Shown piece after piece: positions 1 through 7,785 of a stretch of 64,000 bases of DNA (within the stretch, counting starts at the first letter, position 1; the number at the start of each line of letters is the position of its first letter). The notes under the pieces are model-generated. The model was not told the DNA's origin and made no database searches. It worked only from the letters and a program-made list of their open reading frames with translations. The position numbers were made by a program, and so were the translations under genes. The stretch is from Rhizobium etli_C (GTDB taxonomy: Bacteria; Pseudomonadota; Alphaproteobacteria; Rhizobiales; Rhizobiaceae): assembly GCF_014198605.1 (NCBI RefSeq), contig NZ_JACIHU010000001.1. The stretch is one strand, 5' to 3'.

Positions 1-50
1 CTGCGGTCGTTGCGATCACCAAGGCCGGCGGCGGCAAGATTGCGGTCTGA
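1..50 (+). CDS. 3' end of an unidentified gene
   Basis: An open frame enters from the left edge and stops with TGA at 48-50. The visible tail reads AVVAITKAGGGKIAV. This is too short to assign a family. Two stem-loops follow within 100 bases, which fits the end of a transcription unit. Confidence 0.5.
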   Translation, partial: AVVAITKAGGGKIAV

Positions 51-78
51 CGACAGGAAACGCGGCGTCGAGCCGTAG

Positions 79-151
79 GCGAGTGGCAGTCAGGCTGCCA
101 ACTCGCTGCGAATGCCATTTAGCGGCCGGGACGAGCTCCTCTTCCGGCCGC
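79..151 (+). terminator. two consecutive stem-loops after the first gene
   Basis: The first hairpin has arms at about 79-89 and 95-106 (GCGAGT-GGCAG against CTGCC-ACTCGC, one bulge). The second is a perfect 8-bp stem, GCGGCCGG at 122-129 and CCGGCCGC at 144-151, followed by CTTTAT. They lie between the gene ending at 50 and the convergent gene ending at 186, so they may terminate from both sides. Neither has a long T-run. Confidence 0.45.
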
Positions 152-185
152 CTTTATGAGCCTGTCGCCGCGCCGGGTATTCGCG

Positions 186-779
186 TTATGCGGCCCTCAG
201 CGCCGTCACGGTGATCCATCTCGTCGGCTTGCCGTCATAGCCGCCGCCGTCGCTTTCCTCGATGGCGATGTTGCGCCAGCCGCTTTTGGTCAAAAGCTCG
301 GACAGCCAGTCTGCGGAGGGATAGTTGTAGTAGCGCCCGAAGCCGTCATAGCCTTCAGCCTCGCCTGCTTTGAAACTTGCGTGGAGGAGACCGCCGGTTT
401 TCAGGGCGCGGCGAATGCGGGCGAAGACGTCGGCGAGCTCGGATCTCGGAACATGGAGCAGGCTTGCATGTGCCCAGACGCCGTCGTAGGCGCGGTCGGC
501 GTCGAGATCCTGGAACAGCATGACCCTGACCGGCCTGCCGATCAGCACTTCCGCCTGTCTTGCAAGCTCGGGCGAGCCGTCGGTCGGTGTCACGTCGAAA
601 CCCTGCGACAGCATATAGGCGCTGTCCTGGCCGCCACCGCAGCCGAGTTCGAGGATTGCGGCACCTGGTGCCAGCCGTGCGAGGAAGGCATCGAGCTGTT
701 GCTTTGGCAGGCTGCGCGCCCGATTTGCATAAATCTCGGCGTTTTCGTCGTAGAAGGCGGAGGTGCTGTCACGGTGCAT
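186..779 (-). CDS. class I SAM-dependent methyltransferase
   Basis: A 197-residue protein with the glycine-rich SAM-binding motif I, ILELGCGGG, at residues 42-50, followed by an acidic residue at the end of the next strand (TPTDGSPE). The middle and C-terminal half fit a Rossmann methyltransferase of the Methyltransf_11/25 type. The substrate cannot be read from sequence. The ATG at 779 lacks a strong Shine-Dalgarno sequence, so the exact start is uncertain. It lies 72 bases downstream of ilvE on the same strand and could be co-transcribed with it. A cytoplasmic small-molecule methyltransferase is the likeliest role. Confidence 0.75.
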   Translation of the reverse strand: MHRDSTSAFYDENAEIYANRARSLPKQQLDAFLARLAPGAAILELGCGGGQDSAYMLSQGFDVTPTDGSPELARQAEVLIGRPVRVMLFQDLDADRAYDGVWAHASLLHVPRSELADVFARIRRALKTGGLLHASFKAGEAEGYDGFGRYYNYPSADWLSELLTKSGWRNIAIEESDGGGYDGKPTRWITVTALRAA

Positions 780-851
780 GCGGAGCGGCCGATCCCCAAT
801 GTCGGTTGGATTGAAGGTGTCTTTCCGAAGGCGGGTCGGCGCACGACCGAG

Positions 852-1952
852 TCAGGTCGGGATGAGGCGCGTCCAGCCGTGCTCATCGTTCGTTACGCCC
901 TTCTGCAGACTGACGAGCTGCTGGCGCAATTCGCTGGTCAACTTGCCGGTCTGTCCGTCTCCGATCAGAAACTCGCCGCCGGCATGTCGAACCAGGCCGA
1001 TGCCCGCCAGGACTGCGGCAGTGCCGCAGGCGAACGCTTCTACGAGCCTGCCGCTGGCAGCGTCGTCTTGCCATTCCGCGAACGAGTAGGGGCGCTGCGC
1101 GACGCGCAAGCCCCTCTCTTCGGCGAGCACGATCACGGAGGCCCGGGTGATCCCCGGCAGGATCGTGCCGCCAAGAGGTGGGGTCACCACCGATCCATCG
1201 TTCATGACGAAAAAGACATTCATGCCGCCGAGTTCTTCGACCCAGCGATGCTCTGCGGCATCAAGGAAGACGACCTGATCGCACCCCTTCTTCGAAGCCT
1301 CGGCTTGCGCCACGAGGCTGGCTGCGTAGTTTCCGCCGCATTTTGCGGCACCCGTGCCGCCTGCGGCTGCACGGGTGTATTCGGTCTCGACCCAGAGGGA
1401 GACGGCCTTCGCGCCGCCCTTGAAGTAGGCGCCGACCGGAGAGGCGATGATGCAGAAGACATATTCCTGAGCCGGACGAACCCCGAGAAACGCCTCGTTG
1501 GCGAACATGAAGGGGCGAAGGTAGAGGCTGGCGTCGCCGGAGGGTATCCAGGCCTTGTCGACACGGACCAGTTCTTCGACCGCCTTCAGGAAGAGTTCTT
1601 CGGGCACGGGAGGCATCGCCATGCGGGTTGCCGATTGCGCGAAGCGGCGTGCATTCTCCTCAGGCCGAAAGAGCAGAATCCGGCCATCGTCCGCCTTATA
1701 GGCTTTCATGCCTTCGAAGATTTCCTGAGCGTAGTGCAGCACCGCGCTCGCAGGATCGAGCTCCAGGGGCCGCCTGGGCGTAACCTTCGCATCGTGCCAG
1801 CCCCTGTCGGCAGTCCATCGTGCCAGGACCATATGATCCGTGAAGAGCTTGCCGAAGCCGGGCGCCTCCAGTGCCTGGATACGTTCGGCGTCCGGGACGG
1901 GAGACTTGTGGAGTTCGATTTTGATTTCGGGAGAGGCCGACGTCACGGTCAT
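852..1952 (-). CDS. ilvE: branched-chain amino acid aminotransferase
   Basis: A PLP-dependent fold IV enzyme that interconverts leucine, isoleucine and valine with their 2-oxo acids, using glutamate/2-oxoglutarate. The catalytic lysine lies in AAKCGGNYAAS (residue 204 from the ATG used here), typical of the longer type II BCATs shared with eukaryotes. An upstream in-frame GTG at 1961 is possible, but an AAGG about seven bases before the ATG at 1952 favours the 366-residue form. The length matches type II BCATs. It is divergent from the aminotransferase gene at 2267 across about 310 bases. Confidence 0.9.
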   Translation of the reverse strand: MTVTSASPEIKIELHKSPVPDAERIQALEAPGFGKLFTDHMVLARWTADRGWHDAKVTPRRPLELDPASAVLHYAQEIFEGMKAYKADDGRILLFRPEENARRFAQSATRMAMPPVPEELFLKAVEELVRVDKAWIPSGDASLYLRPFMFANEAFLGVRPAQEYVFCIIASPVGAYFKGGAKAVSLWVETEYTRAAAGGTGAAKCGGNYAASLVAQAEASKKGCDQVVFLDAAEHRWVEELGGMNVFFVMNDGSVVTPPLGGTILPGITRASVIVLAEERGLRVAQRPYSFAEWQDDAASGRLVEAFACGTAAVLAGIGLVRHAGGEFLIGDGQTGKLTSELRQQLVSLQKGVTNDEHGWTRLIPT

Positions 1953-2266
1953 TGCTGGCACCTTGATAGTAAATTGAATAGTGGCGGCGACACTACCGCC
2001 GCCGAGCTGGTCTTGGAAAGCTGAATCAGCCGGTTTCGGTTTTGATCAGAGGAATAACCGTTTGATGTGGCTGCCGTCGAGCAGCAAATTCGGGACCGAG
2101 CGCCTTCGATATCGGATAGCGTCTACATCAAGTGACATCCCGAACATCCAAGGCTTTGGACCATAAGATCTCCAACATGTCACCACGACAAGAAAATAGG
2201 TCAGCATTATTGACATAATTTCCGCCGCGTGGTTTGTCGGCGATATAGAAAATACGAGGAAACCCT
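1953..2266. other. intergenic region between ilvE and the divergent aminotransferase
   Basis: About 310 bases holding the promoters of two divergent genes. A TTGACA lies near 2213 in an AT-rich stretch before the gene at 2267, but no convincing -10 at normal spacing was seen. No convincing gene, RNA or repeat was found. Confidence 0.4.
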
Positions 2267-3487
2267 ATGCTGAACTGGGACACTATGTTTGCGTCGCGCT
2301 CGTCGCGGATGCGCGCATCCGAGATCCGCGAGCTCCTGAAGCTTCTTGACCGGCCCGAGATCATATCCTTTGCCGGCGGCATTCCCGATCCGGCGCTGTT
2401 TCCGGATCAGCAATTCAAGCAGGCCTATGCCGATATCTTTGCCGGCGCTGCCGTAAATTCGGCGCTGCAATATTCGGTCAGCGAAGGCTACAAGCCGCTG
2501 CGCGAATGGCTGGCCAAGCAGATGGCCGGCCTCGGCATTCCCTGTGAGCTCGAAAACGTCTTCATCGTCTCCGGCTCGCAGCAGGGTCTTGATTATCTCG
2601 GCAAGCTCTTCCTGTCGCCGAACGATACCGCGCTGGTGACTTGGCCGACCTATCTCGGCGCGCTGCAGGCCTTCAACGCCTATGAGCCGGCCTACGACCA
2701 GCTGACGCCGGGCGGCAACCGGACGCCGGAATCCTACCGCGTGGCGGCTTCGGCTGCCGGCGGCAAGGTGAAATTCGCTTATCTCTCCACCGATTTCTCC
2801 AATCCAACCGGCGAAACCGTCGATCTTGCCGGCCGCAAGAACGTGCTGGCGCTTGCCGAAGAGCTCGACATTGCCGTCATCGAGGATGCGGCCTACCAGT
2901 CGCTGCGGTATGACGGCGATCCAATCCCGCCGATCCTGGCGCTGGAGATCGCGGAAAAGAGTCATATCAACGATACGCGCACGATCTATTGCGGCAGCTT
3001 CTCCAAGACGCTGGCGCCCGGCCTTCGCGTCGGCTTCATCGTCGCCAATGCGCCCGTCATCCGCAAGCTGGTGCTGATGAAGCAGGCGGCCGACCTGCAT
3101 TCCTCGACGATCAATCAGATGGCGATATCAGATGTCGCCGAGCGCGGCTTCGATGCGCAGGTCGCCAAGATCAGGGCCGCTTACAGCCATCGCCGCGACT
3201 GCATGCTGGCAGCGCTTGAGAAATACATGCCCGAGGGCACGGGCTGGACGAAGCCGGAAGGCGGTATGTTCATCTGGATCACGCTTCCGGAGGGGATGGA
3301 CGGCGCCAAGCTGCTGGCGAAATCGCTCGAAACCGCCAAGGTCGCCTTCGTTCCCGGCAAAGCCTTCTTCGCCGACGGCTCTGGTGCCAACACCTTCCGC
3401 CTCAGCTTCTCCTGTGCCGACGAGCAGATGATTGAGGACGGCATTGGTCGGTTGGGCAAGCTGATCTCGGCTGAGATTGGTGGGTGA
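2267..3487 (+). CDS. PLP-dependent aminotransferase, 2-aminoadipate/aromatic type
   Basis: A 406-residue class I/II aminotransferase. The PLP-binding lysine is K247 in YCGSFSKTLAPGLRVGF, with the NPTGETV motif near residue 180 and FAGGIPDPALFP near the N-terminus. These features match the LysN/2-aminoadipate aminotransferase group, which also contains valine-pyruvate and aromatic aminotransferases, and the catalytic half of MocR proteins. There is no N-terminal HTH, so it is a free-standing enzyme. A GAGGAAA precedes the ATG. The family has broad specificity, so the substrate is not assignable. Its neighbour ilvE suggests amino acid metabolism only by context. Confidence 0.85.
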   Translation: MLNWDTMFASRSSRMRASEIRELLKLLDRPEIISFAGGIPDPALFPDQQFKQAYADIFAGAAVNSALQYSVSEGYKPLREWLAKQMAGLGIPCELENVFIVSGSQQGLDYLGKLFLSPNDTALVTWPTYLGALQAFNAYEPAYDQLTPGGNRTPESYRVAASAAGGKVKFAYLSTDFSNPTGETVDLAGRKNVLALAEELDIAVIEDAAYQSLRYDGDPIPPILALEIAEKSHINDTRTIYCGSFSKTLAPGLRVGFIVANAPVIRKLVLMKQAADLHSSTINQMAISDVAERGFDAQVAKIRAAYSHRRDCMLAALEKYMPEGTGWTKPEGGMFIWITLPEGMDGAKLLAKSLETAKVAFVPGKAFFADGSGANTFRLSFSCADEQMIEDGIGRLGKLISAEIGG

Positions 3488-3566
3488 TTGCTGCAGGTTG
3501 AGGGGGCGCGACGTGCGCCCGCTTCATCTGATCTTTTCGATGCGCTTCTAGGGAGCGAAACGCCGC

Positions 3567-3735
3567 CACGATTCCCCTTCTCCCCAGCGGGGAGAAGATG
3601 CCGGCAGGCAGATGAGGGGGTGAGCGGCAAAGCCGCGAATGCGCTGAGCGCAAGCGAAGGGCAATGAATGGTGTGCCGTGCGGCCCCCTCATCCGACCCT
3701 TCGGGCCACCTTCTCCCCGCTGGGGAGAAGAGGGA
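3567..3735. repeat. Rhizobium intergenic mosaic repeat, family A copy 1
   Basis: Two inverted palindromic blocks built on CTTCTCCCC-N-GGGGAGAAG flank a core that mentions ATGCGCTGAGCG and TGAGGGGGTGAGCGG. The same blocks occur, reversed, at 33660-33930. The structure resembles the RIME class of rhizobial short mosaic elements. It sits between two convergent genes. Confidence 0.7.
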
Positions 3736-3776
3736 GCGAGCCGCTTGCTCTCGTATTCGCAGTGGACGTTCACCAA

Positions 3777-4820
3777 TCAGAAGATCGTCGTCCAGCCTTC
3801 GTTCGCCGTCTCGCTCTTGCCGTAGCCGACGCGGTCGGCCACCGCCCCGTCGCCATTGCGCAGGATGATGTCGCCGCCTCTGTTGGCGAGCTGCGGGCCG
3901 CCGACTGCGGCATTGAGCGCGATCGTGCGCAGCTCGCCCGCGGCAAGCGTCCCCGACAGCGTCTGCGTCCGACCGTTCTCGTCCTCCAGCTTCCAGCCGT
4001 CGAGCGATGCGGCTTTGTCGGAGCGATTGATCAGCGTCACCGTTTCGGCTTCCGTGCCGCCTTCGCCGTTCACCGGGTTGATCAGCGCGGCGATGATGCG
4101 CAGCGACGAGGCGACGACCGGCTGCGGCCGGCGGGTGCCTTCGCCACGGCCCTGGCCGCCGCGATTTTCGGAGACGGGATGGCCGGTCGCCGCATCGGTA
4201 TTCCAGTTCTGCGACTGAAAGCAGAGGAAGATCGCCGCCCATTCGTCGGTATCGGTGAAGTGGACGAGCAGCGCCCCGTCCTGGTTCGGGCCGTTGGTGG
4301 CCTTGAAGCTGCCGCCGTCGCCCTGGTTCATGTGGATGTCGTGGATGCCGTTGCCGGGTTCGAAATCGAAATACTGGTCGGGCTTGTCGTGCTCGGGTCC
4401 CCAGGCCTCGCCGAAGGCATAGAAATGTATGTCGGGATCGGCAATGCCTTCCTCGACGATCGGCTCGATGAACTCACGGAGATCGTTCTTCGGGCCGGAG
4501 AGCTGGAAGGGGGCGACATTCATGTCCTCGCGCTCGATCAACCCGCCGCGGACATAATCGATCACCAGCTCGGGACGGTCCCTGCGGATGTCGGTCAGGC
4601 CCATCGGCAGGGCTTCGAGCGCCTCGGTCAGCGCCCGGTGCTTGAAATCGACGATATTGGCGTAGAGCAGGTCGTGCGGCGTTTCCTTCGAGCGGACGTT
4701 CAGGGCGATGCGGTAGCTGACGCCGTTCGCCTCGATGCGGATCTCGATATGGGGATCGTTGTCGTCATCCAGGGCGAGCGCGCTCGCAGTACCCTTCAAG
4801 ACCTTGTAATTCTTCAGCAT
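3777..4820 (-). CDS. YukJ-like (DUF2278) protein with C-terminal lamin-tail domain
   Basis: A 347-residue protein. The first ~220 residues resemble the YukJ/DUF2278 family, starting LKNYKVLKGTASAL, and include conserved stretches IVDFKHRAL, HFYAFGEAWG and GIHDIHMNQGD. The last ~110 residues look like a lamin-tail domain (SLRIIAALINPVN, VTLINRSDKAASLDGWKLED, GDIILRNGDGAVADRVGY). There is no signal peptide. YukJ-family function is not established; lamin-tail domains often bind nucleic acid or act as surface adhesion modules. The ATG at 4820 gives a protein starting exactly at the conserved family start. Convergent with the aminotransferase, separated by a mosaic repeat. Confidence 0.7.
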   Translation of the reverse strand: MLKNYKVLKGTASALALDDDNDPHIEIRIEANGVSYRIALNVRSKETPHDLLYANIVDFKHRALTEALEALPMGLTDIRRDRPELVIDYVRGGLIEREDMNVAPFQLSGPKNDLREFIEPIVEEGIADPDIHFYAFGEAWGPEHDKPDQYFDFEPGNGIHDIHMNQGDGGSFKATNGPNQDGALLVHFTDTDEWAAIFLCFQSQNWNTDAATGHPVSENRGGQGRGEGTRRPQPVVASSLRIIAALINPVNGEGGTEAETVTLINRSDKAASLDGWKLEDENGRTQTLSGTLAAGELRTIALNAAVGGPQLANRGGDIILRNGDGAVADRVGYGKSETANEGWTTIF

Positions 4821-4920
4821 GGCGAACCTCGCGGGAGTAGCGGGGTCTCACGCTAACACGGCGAAAGTGCATCTTTTATGACGCCGGTCTTTCGCCGTGC
4901 AATGCTTTCTTCATGATCGC

Positions 4921-5979
4921 CTATTGCTGGAGATGCGGCCCGAAAAGCTCGAGGTCGGCTTCACCAAGCCTGTCGCTTGCCGTGTTTAGCTGATGCCAAT
5001 AGGGATAGATCACCGGCGGGAGGCTGACGGCATCGAGGCGCTTGCGCTCGTCATCCGTGAGCTTCAGCTCGGCAGCGGCGATGTTGTCGCGGAACTGGGC
5101 TTCGGTGCGCCCGCCGATGATGACCGAGGTGACCGCCTTGCGGCCGATCAGCCAGGCGAGCGCCACTTGCGCGGCCGAGACGCCGTGCTCTTCGCCGATC
5201 GCCACCAGCGTCTCGACGATGTCCCAGAGACGGTTTTCATCGCGGATCGGCGGCTCGGTCCAGCCGGCGAACTGGCGGGTCCCCTCGGGGGCAGCCTGGT
5301 TGCGGCGGTGCTTGCCGGAGAGCAGGCCGCCGGCCAGCGGGCTCCAGACCAGCACGCCGAGGCCCTGGTCGATCGAGATCGGCAGCAGCTCGTATTCGGC
5401 GTCGCGGGCTTCGAGCGTATAGTGGATCTGCTGGCTGACGAAGCGCTGGTAGCGGTGCTCGTTGGCGATACCGAGCGCCTTCATGATGTGCCAGCCGGAA
5501 TAGTTCGAGCAGCCGACATAGCGCACCTTGCCCTGCTTGATGAGGGTGTCGAGCGCTTCCATCGTCTCTTCGAGCGGCGTCTGGCCGTCCCATTCATGCA
5601 GCTGATAGAGGTCGATGACATCGGTCTTCAGGCGCTTCAGGCTCGCCTCGCATTCGCGGATCAGGTGGTAGCGCGAAAGACCCCGGTCGTTCGGGCCGTC
5701 GCCCATGCCGAACCGGGCCTTGGTGGCGAGCAGCACGCCCTGCGGCCGCTTGCCGGCGAGCGCCTCGCCGATGATATTTTCGCATTCGCCTGATGAATAC
5801 ACGTTGGCGGTGTCGATCAGATTGATGCCGGCATCAATGCACATATCGATCATCTTCTTCGCCTCGGAGACGCCGAGATCGCCGACCATCTTCGCCCAGC
5901 CGACGCCGCCGAAGGTCATCGTGCCCATCGTCAATGTCGAGATTTTCAGGCCGGAGCGGCCGAGCAGACGATATTCCAT
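4921..5979 (-). CDS. aldo/keto reductase
   Basis: A 352-residue NAD(P)H-dependent oxidoreductase of the AKR superfamily. The catalytic tetrad is visible as D56 and Y61 (IDTANVY), K87 (LATKARF) and H128 (YQLHEWD). The phosphate-binding end IIGGRTEAQFRDN is conserved. The long upstream frame is rejected because GGAGGAG lies at ideal distance from the ATG at 5979. The family reduces aldehydes and ketones; members of this length are often annotated as YhdN/Tas-like. No operon partner is obvious. Confidence 0.88.
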   Translation of the reverse strand: MEYRLLGRSGLKISTLTMGTMTFGGVGWAKMVGDLGVSEAKKMIDMCIDAGINLIDTANVYSSGECENIIGEALAGKRPQGVLLATKARFGMGDGPNDRGLSRYHLIRECEASLKRLKTDVIDLYQLHEWDGQTPLEETMEALDTLIKQGKVRYVGCSNYSGWHIMKALGIANEHRYQRFVSQQIHYTLEARDAEYELLPISIDQGLGVLVWSPLAGGLLSGKHRRNQAAPEGTRQFAGWTEPPIRDENRLWDIVETLVAIGEEHGVSAAQVALAWLIGRKAVTSVIIGGRTEAQFRDNIAAAELKLTDDERKRLDAVSLPPVIYPYWHQLNTASDRLGEADLELFGPHLQQ

Positions 5980-6208
5980 TGAAACTCCTCCTTCATCGAA
6001 ACACGATTGACGTACCTCAGCGCGGCCGAATGGCAATGGCGGCGTGGTTCACGCCTGCGTGAGGCTCAGGCAAGATGGCGGCGCCGGCATCTTCGCGCCG
6101 CGCGGCGGTAAGGACCGATCGCGCGTGCCGGCAGCCGACAAATCCTACAATATGCTATCGGCTTGTCGAACGAAAATCGTCGCAGCGGCGCCGTGACGTG
6201 GCCTCGCG

Positions 6209-6679
6209 TCAGGCCTCGCCCTTATCCCTGTTGTGAATGGTGTCGCGGATCGACGCGATCGTGTCCCTGATCTTGCCGACTGTCTCGGCGTCGAGGCCGA
6301 CTGCTTTGCCGATGCAGTCGAACACGTGGGTGGCGCGGCTTTTCAGGGCCTGCCCCTCTTGCGTCAGGCGCAAGAGCACCTGGCGTTCGTCGGCGGGATT
6401 TCGGTTGCGGGTGACGAGGCCGACATTTTCCAGCCGCTTCAGCAGCGGGGTGAGGGTGCTGGAATCGAGGAAAAGCGTCTCGCCGAGATCTTTCACCGTG
6501 CGGTCGTCACGCGCCCACAGCGCTGTCATGACGAGGAATTGCGGATAGGTGAGATCCAATTCGTCGAGTAGGGGACGGTAAAGCTGGTTGAAGGCGTGGC
6601 CGGCTGAATAGATCGAAAAGCAAAGCATTTCATCGATCTTGGGCACGGCGGCGAGATCATTCGATGTGGTGTCTTTCAT
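6209..6679 (-). CDS. MarR-family regulator, OhrR-like
   Basis: A 156-residue winged-helix repressor of the MarR/OhrR group. Cys20 in MLCFSIYSA matches the peroxide-sensing cysteine of OhrR, and the recognition region reads LFLDSSTLTPLLKRLE followed by the wing NPADERQVLLRLT. An ATG immediately follows an in-frame GTG; AAGGAG is best spaced to the ATG at 6679. It is divergent from a secreted alpha/beta hydrolase rather than from ohr, so that hydrolase is probably its target. Two pairs of inverted repeats in the shared intergenic region are the likely operators. Organic peroxide sensing is inferred from the cysteine, not shown. Confidence 0.82.
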   Translation of the reverse strand: MKDTTSNDLAAVPKIDEMLCFSIYSAGHAFNQLYRPLLDELDLTYPQFLVMTALWARDDRTVKDLGETLFLDSSTLTPLLKRLENVGLVTRNRNPADERQVLLRLTQEGQALKSRATHVFDCIGKAVGLDAETVGKIRDTIASIRDTIHNRDKGEA

Positions 6680-6704
6680 CACGCTCTCCTTCGGCTCAAT
6701 ATAA

Positions 6705-6788
6705 TTTGTGCGCGATCTGTTTGCAAGCTATTGACGTCCCGGGAAGAGATGGCCTATATAGATCGTGCACAAAGAAATCGCTTGCAAA
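6705..6788. promoter_or_regulatory. divergent promoter and operator region of the OhrR-like regulator
   Basis: A sigma70-type promoter reads TTGACG at 6731-6736, 17-base spacer, CTATAT at 6754-6759, directed at the hydrolase gene. Two motifs occur twice in opposite orientation: TTTGTGCGCGATCT at 6705-6718 against AGATCGTGCACAAA at 6760-6773 (13 of 14 match), and TTTGCAAGC at 6720-6728 against GCTTGCAAA at 6780-6788 (perfect). They bracket the -35/-10 core. Confidence 0.6.
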
Positions 6789-6870
6789 TTAAATGACGAA
6801 CTTAAAGCCGAAAGCACGTCAACCGCCGCTTCGGCTCCTGTGACACTCAACCGACGAAAGGAAATGACCA

Positions 6871-7638
6871 ATGTTCAAGTTTGCCGCTGCCGTCGCCCTT
6901 GCGGGCGCGCTCTTCTCCGGTGCTGCCGTTGCCCAGCCGGCCAAGCCGACCGTCGTCCTCGTCCATGGCGCTTTTGCCGATTCAGCCAGCTGGAACGGCG
7001 TGGTCGAAATCCTGCGCAAGGACGGCTTCCCGGTCGTGGCGGCCGCCAATCCGCTGCGCAGCGTTGCCAATGATGCGGCCTACGTCTCCGACGTCGTCGG
7101 CAGCATCGCCGGCCCCGTTGTCCTCGTCGGCCATTCCTATGGCGGCCAGGTCATTTCGACTGCGGCGAACGGCCATGACAACGTCAAGTCGCTGGTCTAT
7201 GTCGCGGCCTTCGCGCCCGATGCAGGGGAATCGGTTGCCGATCTCGCCGGCAAGTTTCCGGGCGGCACGCTGAGCGGAGCGCTGGCGGCCCCAGTAAAGC
7301 TCAGCAGCGGCGGCGTTGATCTCTATATCGACCAGGCGAAGTTCCATGATCAGTTCGCCAGCGACGTGCCGGCCGAACAGGCGGCCCTGATGGCGGCCGG
7401 CCAACGCCCGGTCACCGAGGCGGCGCTCACTGACAAATCCGGCGAGCCGGCCTGGAAGAAGCTGCCGTCGTGGTTCGTCTACGGCACCGGCGACAAGAAT
7501 ATCCCGGCCGCAGCCCTCGGCTTCATGGCCGAGCGGGCAGGGTCCAAGCGGACCGTCGTCGTCGATGGCGCCTCCCACGTCGTGATGGTTTCGCAGCCGC
7601 AGAAGGTGGCAGAACTCATCAAGGAAGCGGCGAAGTAG
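6871..7638 (+). CDS. exported alpha/beta hydrolase
   Basis: A 255-residue protein with a clear Sec signal peptide (FAAAVALAGALFSGAAVAQ). The mature part is an alpha/beta hydrolase: oxyanion loop LVHGAFADSASW, nucleophile S89 in GHSYGG, and catalytic H236 in DGASHVV. This pattern matches the AB_hydrolase_6 group, related to plant esterases such as salicylate-binding protein 2. The product is therefore probably a periplasmic esterase of unknown substrate. It is divergent from the OhrR-like gene and probably repressed by it. AAAGGAAATGACC precedes the ATG. Confidence 0.82.
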   Translation: MFKFAAAVALAGALFSGAAVAQPAKPTVVLVHGAFADSASWNGVVEILRKDGFPVVAAANPLRSVANDAAYVSDVVGSIAGPVVLVGHSYGGQVISTAANGHDNVKSLVYVAAFAPDAGESVADLAGKFPGGTLSGALAAPVKLSSGGVDLYIDQAKFHDQFASDVPAEQAALMAAGQRPVTEAALTDKSGEPAWKKLPSWFVYGTGDKNIPAAALGFMAERAGSKRTVVVDGASHVVMVSQPQKVAELIKEAAK

Positions 7639-7651
7639 AGTTCGTTCAAAG

Positions 7652-7677
7652 GGCCATGGCGCGCAAGCGCCGTGGCC
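7652..7677 (+). terminator. stem-loop after the hydrolase gene
   Basis: An 11-bp stem, GGCCATGGCGC against GCGCCGTGGCC with one G-T pair, closed by a GCAA tetraloop. It lies 14 bases after the stop at 7638. There is no T-run, so factor-dependent pausing or RNA 3'-end protection is possible. Confidence 0.55.
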
Positions 7678-7741
7678 ATGCTGCACCGGCGGCATGGCGG
7701 CGATTTTTAACCTGTGGCGGCCTGTCACATCGCTGTCAACG

Positions 7742-7785
7742 ACCCCTAATAAGGGAGGGGTGACGCAATCCCAAGGACCCCTCCC
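7742..7785 (+). promoter_or_regulatory. mutually exclusive stems masking the start of the ABC substrate-binding gene
   Basis: GGGAGGGGT at 7753-7761 is perfectly complementary to ACCCCTCCC at 7777-7785, whose last base abuts the ATG at 7786. The Shine-Dalgarno AAGGA lies at 7773-7777, in the loop and first stem base. An upstream ACCCCT at 7742-7747 can pair with AGGGGT at 7756-7761 instead, which would release the start. The pairing is seen in the sequence; a switch function is inferred. Confidence 0.45.

Noticed and set aside
156..2024. 622-codon plus-strand open frame
   Set aside because: It lies antisense to the methyltransferase and ilvE, whose motifs are complete. High GC creates long antisense frames; this one has no domain or ribosome site.
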